From positions 1 to 64,000 of the forward strand of contig NZ_CABVPN010000001.1 of NCBI RefSeq assembly GCF_902499115.1: a stretch of DNA of 64,000 bases, in the 5' to 3' direction. The translations under genes were made by a program, and so were the position numbers. Below are positions 62,425 to 64,000 of this stretch, piece after piece. The notes beneath the pieces were generated by a model that saw only the letters and a list, made by a program, of their open reading frames with translations, did not search any database and had not been told where the DNA came from. The stretch is from Burkholderia diffusa. Its GTDB lineage: Bacteria; Pseudomonadota; Gammaproteobacteria; Burkholderiales; Burkholderiaceae. Positions within the stretch are counted from its first letter, which is position 1. Each line of letters starts with the position of its first letter.

Positions 62425-63957
62425 ATGCCGATTTCCGAACTTTCCGCCCGGTTCGCCCCCCGCGCCCGCCCCTTCCTGCGCGCGGCCGCCGTCGTCGCCA
62501 CCTGCACGGCCCTTGCGTTCGCACCGCCCGCGCAGGCCCGCAAGAAGTCCCACAAGGAGGCGCGCAAGACCGCCGTCGTGTCGCCCGCCGCGCGGGCGGC
62601 CGGCCTGCCGGCGTCCGTGCTCGTCGCGCTGCAGCGCGCGAAGGTGCCGGCCTCGGCGATGAGCGTTGTGGTCGAGCGCGTCGGCGATCCCGAGCCGCTG
62701 ATCGCATGGAATGCGAACCGGCCGATGATGCCGGCGTCGACTATGAAGCTCGTCACGACCTTCTCGGGCCTGTCGATCCTCGGCCCCGACTACCGCTGGC
62801 GCACCACCGCGTACGCGGACGGCCCGGTCGATCCGGACGGTACGCTGCAGGGCAACCTGTACATCAAGGGCACCGGCGATCCGAAGCTCGTACCGGAGGA
62901 ACTGATCGACCTCGTCGACAAGATCCGCAAGGCCGGCATCAAGCGCGTGGCCGGCGGCCTCGTGCTCGACAAGAGCTATTTCGCCGCGTCGACGCGCGAC
63001 CTGCCGTCGTTCGACGACGACGCCAGCGCACCGTACAACGTCGGCCCCGATCCGCTGCTGTACGCGTTCAAGGCCGTGTCGTTCACGGTCACGCCGGGCG
63101 ACGACGGCAAGGTCGCCGTCGACGTGCTGCCGCCGCTCGCGAACCTGTCGATCGACAACCAGCTGGTCGAAGGCAACGGGTCGTGCGGTGCGGCGGCGGC
63201 CGCCGCGCGTCCGACGCTGTCGGCCGGCGGCGGGATCATGACCGCGTCGTTCGCCGGCGACTATCCGCTGCGCTGCGGCGCGCACACGACCAACCTCGCG
63301 ATCCTCGATCACACGACGTTCTTCGCGCGCGGCTTCCTCGCGCTGTGGCAGCAGGACGGCGGCACGATCGCGGGCCCCGTCAGCGAAGGCAAGGTGCCGA
63401 CCACCGCGCGCCCGCTCGCCGTCCATCACAGCCCCGTGCTCGGCAGCATCGTCTACGACATCAACAAGTTCAGCAACAACGTGATGGCGCGCAACCTGTT
63501 CCTGACGATCGGCGCGGCCGCCGGCAAGCCGCCCGCGAGCCCCGAGCAGTCGAGCCACGCGATTCACGCGTTCCTGCAGAAGAGCGGAATCGCGATGCCC
63601 GACCTCGACCTCGAGAACGGCTCGGGCCTGTCGCGCGAGGAGCACGTCAGCGCGCAGTCGCTCGCTGCGCTGTTGCAGGCCGCGAACTCGAGCCCCGTCG
63701 CGCAGGCGTTCATCGATTCGCTGCCGATCGCCGGCATCGACGGCACGATGAAGAACCGCCTGACCAACGCCGGCGTGCTCGGCAACGCGCACATCAAGAC
63801 CGGCACGCTGCGCGACGTGCGCGCGATCGCGGGCTACGTCGCGGGCGCAGACGGCCAGAGCTACGTCGTCGTCAGTTTCATCAACGACGATCACGCGGAA
63901 GCCGCGCGCGCCGCGCATGACACGCTGCTCGAATGGATCTACGCGGGCGCGCACTGA
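62425..63957 (+). CDS. dacB: D-alanyl-D-alanine carboxypeptidase/endopeptidase (PBP4)
   Basis: 510-aa class C penicillin-binding protein of the peptidase S13 family. Signal peptide ends near PPAQA (residue 38). Active-site motifs are SxxK at 105-108 (ASTMKLV), SNN in KFSNNVMARN and KTG in HIKTGTLRD. It trims and cleaves peptide cross-links in peptidoglycan. Divergent from the response regulator gene with 183 bp between, so envelope stress signalling may also control it. ATG 62425 is chosen to start the signal peptide. Confidence 0.94.
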   Translation: MPISELSARFAPRARPFLRAAAVVATCTALAFAPPAQARKKSHKEARKTAVVSPAARAAGLPASVLVALQRAKVPASAMSVVVERVGDPEPLIAWNANRPMMPASTMKLVTTFSGLSILGPDYRWRTTAYADGPVDPDGTLQGNLYIKGTGDPKLVPEELIDLVDKIRKAGIKRVAGGLVLDKSYFAASTRDLPSFDDDASAPYNVGPDPLLYAFKAVSFTVTPGDDGKVAVDVLPPLANLSIDNQLVEGNGSCGAAAAAARPTLSAGGGIMTASFAGDYPLRCGAHTTNLAILDHTTFFARGFLALWQQDGGTIAGPVSEGKVPTTARPLAVHHSPVLGSIVYDINKFSNNVMARNLFLTIGAAAGKPPASPEQSSHAIHAFLQKSGIAMPDLDLENGSGLSREEHVSAQSLAALLQAANSSPVAQAFIDSLPIAGIDGTMKNRLTNAGVLGNAHIKTGTLRDVRAIAGYVAGADGQSYVVVSFINDDHAEAARAAHDTLLEWIYAGAH

Positions 63958-64000
63958 CGACGCACTCGCCGCGGCGCGGCGCACGCAGGCCCCGCTGTCG

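Noticed and set aside
62242..63984. Long N-terminal extension of the response regulator
   Set aside because: The frame is open through dacB antisense, but the receiver domain begins exactly at ATG 62241.
63958..64000. Possible further gene at right edge
   Set aside because: Only 43 bp remain after dacB; nothing can be called.

Overview
The window is a very GC-rich stretch of beta-proteobacterial chromosome. Gene content and protein similarity recalled from memory point to a Burkholderia, most likely the Burkholderia cepacia complex, main chromosome: a Zur/ZnuABC-type cluster, kynBUA, a BpeAB-OprB/RND-4-type pump beside its TetR gene, and a MucD protease beside a QseBC-like two-component pair. 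Coding density is high. About 60 protein genes plus fragments are supported. I saw no rRNA, tRNA, CRISPR array, prophage or classical defence island. One truncated IS630-type transposase lies at the left edge, and two decayed gene tails (LysR, alcohol dehydrogenase) were found.

Layout. 1-9,900 is mostly housekeeping: IS630 fragment, xerD, ogt, queG, tsaE, Tat-exported amidase (amiC), eamA-like exporter, pirin, cnoX, tcdA, pdxH. 10,000-16,600 holds cfa, a DUF72 protein, msrA, a selenium-binding-protein/methanethiol-oxidase homologue translationally coupled to a small membrane protein, and a flavin reductase. 16,550-20,150 is the kynurenine pathway: Lrp-type kynR divergent from kynB-kynU-kynA. 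20,170-26,900 looks like an aromatic 2-hydroxy/2-oxo-acid (mandelate/benzoylformate) cluster: MFS transporter, ketopantoate-reductase-family dehydrogenase, aldehyde dehydrogenase, benzoylformate decarboxylase, divergent LysR regulator.

27,000-39,700 is a polyol island. dalD-xylB-sorC run rightwards. A long leftward operon faces them: SDR polyol dehydrogenase (smoS), PfkB kinase, GatZ-like protein, periplasmic binding protein, two permeases, HAD phosphatase, ABC ATPase. Both promoters carry almost the same 16-bp sequence, which suggests one regulator. 39,950-43,200 is zur-znuA-znuC-znuB with a candidate Zur operator. 43,200-47,600 holds fghA (with only the tail of its usual alcohol dehydrogenase partner left), an orphan FGGY kinase and an NCS2 purine permease.

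47,800-54,900 is a three-gene RND efflux operon with divergent TetR regulator and an AcrR-box-like operator. 55,000-58,600 holds an isochorismatase-family hydrolase, a GlxA/AraC regulator and three small poorly characterised proteins. 58,600-63,960 is an envelope-stress block: mucD, sensor kinase and response regulator on the minus strand, divergent from dacB (PBP4). The mucD promoter has four CTTAA-type repeats at 10-11 bp spacing, as expected for a PmrA/QseB-class response regulator.
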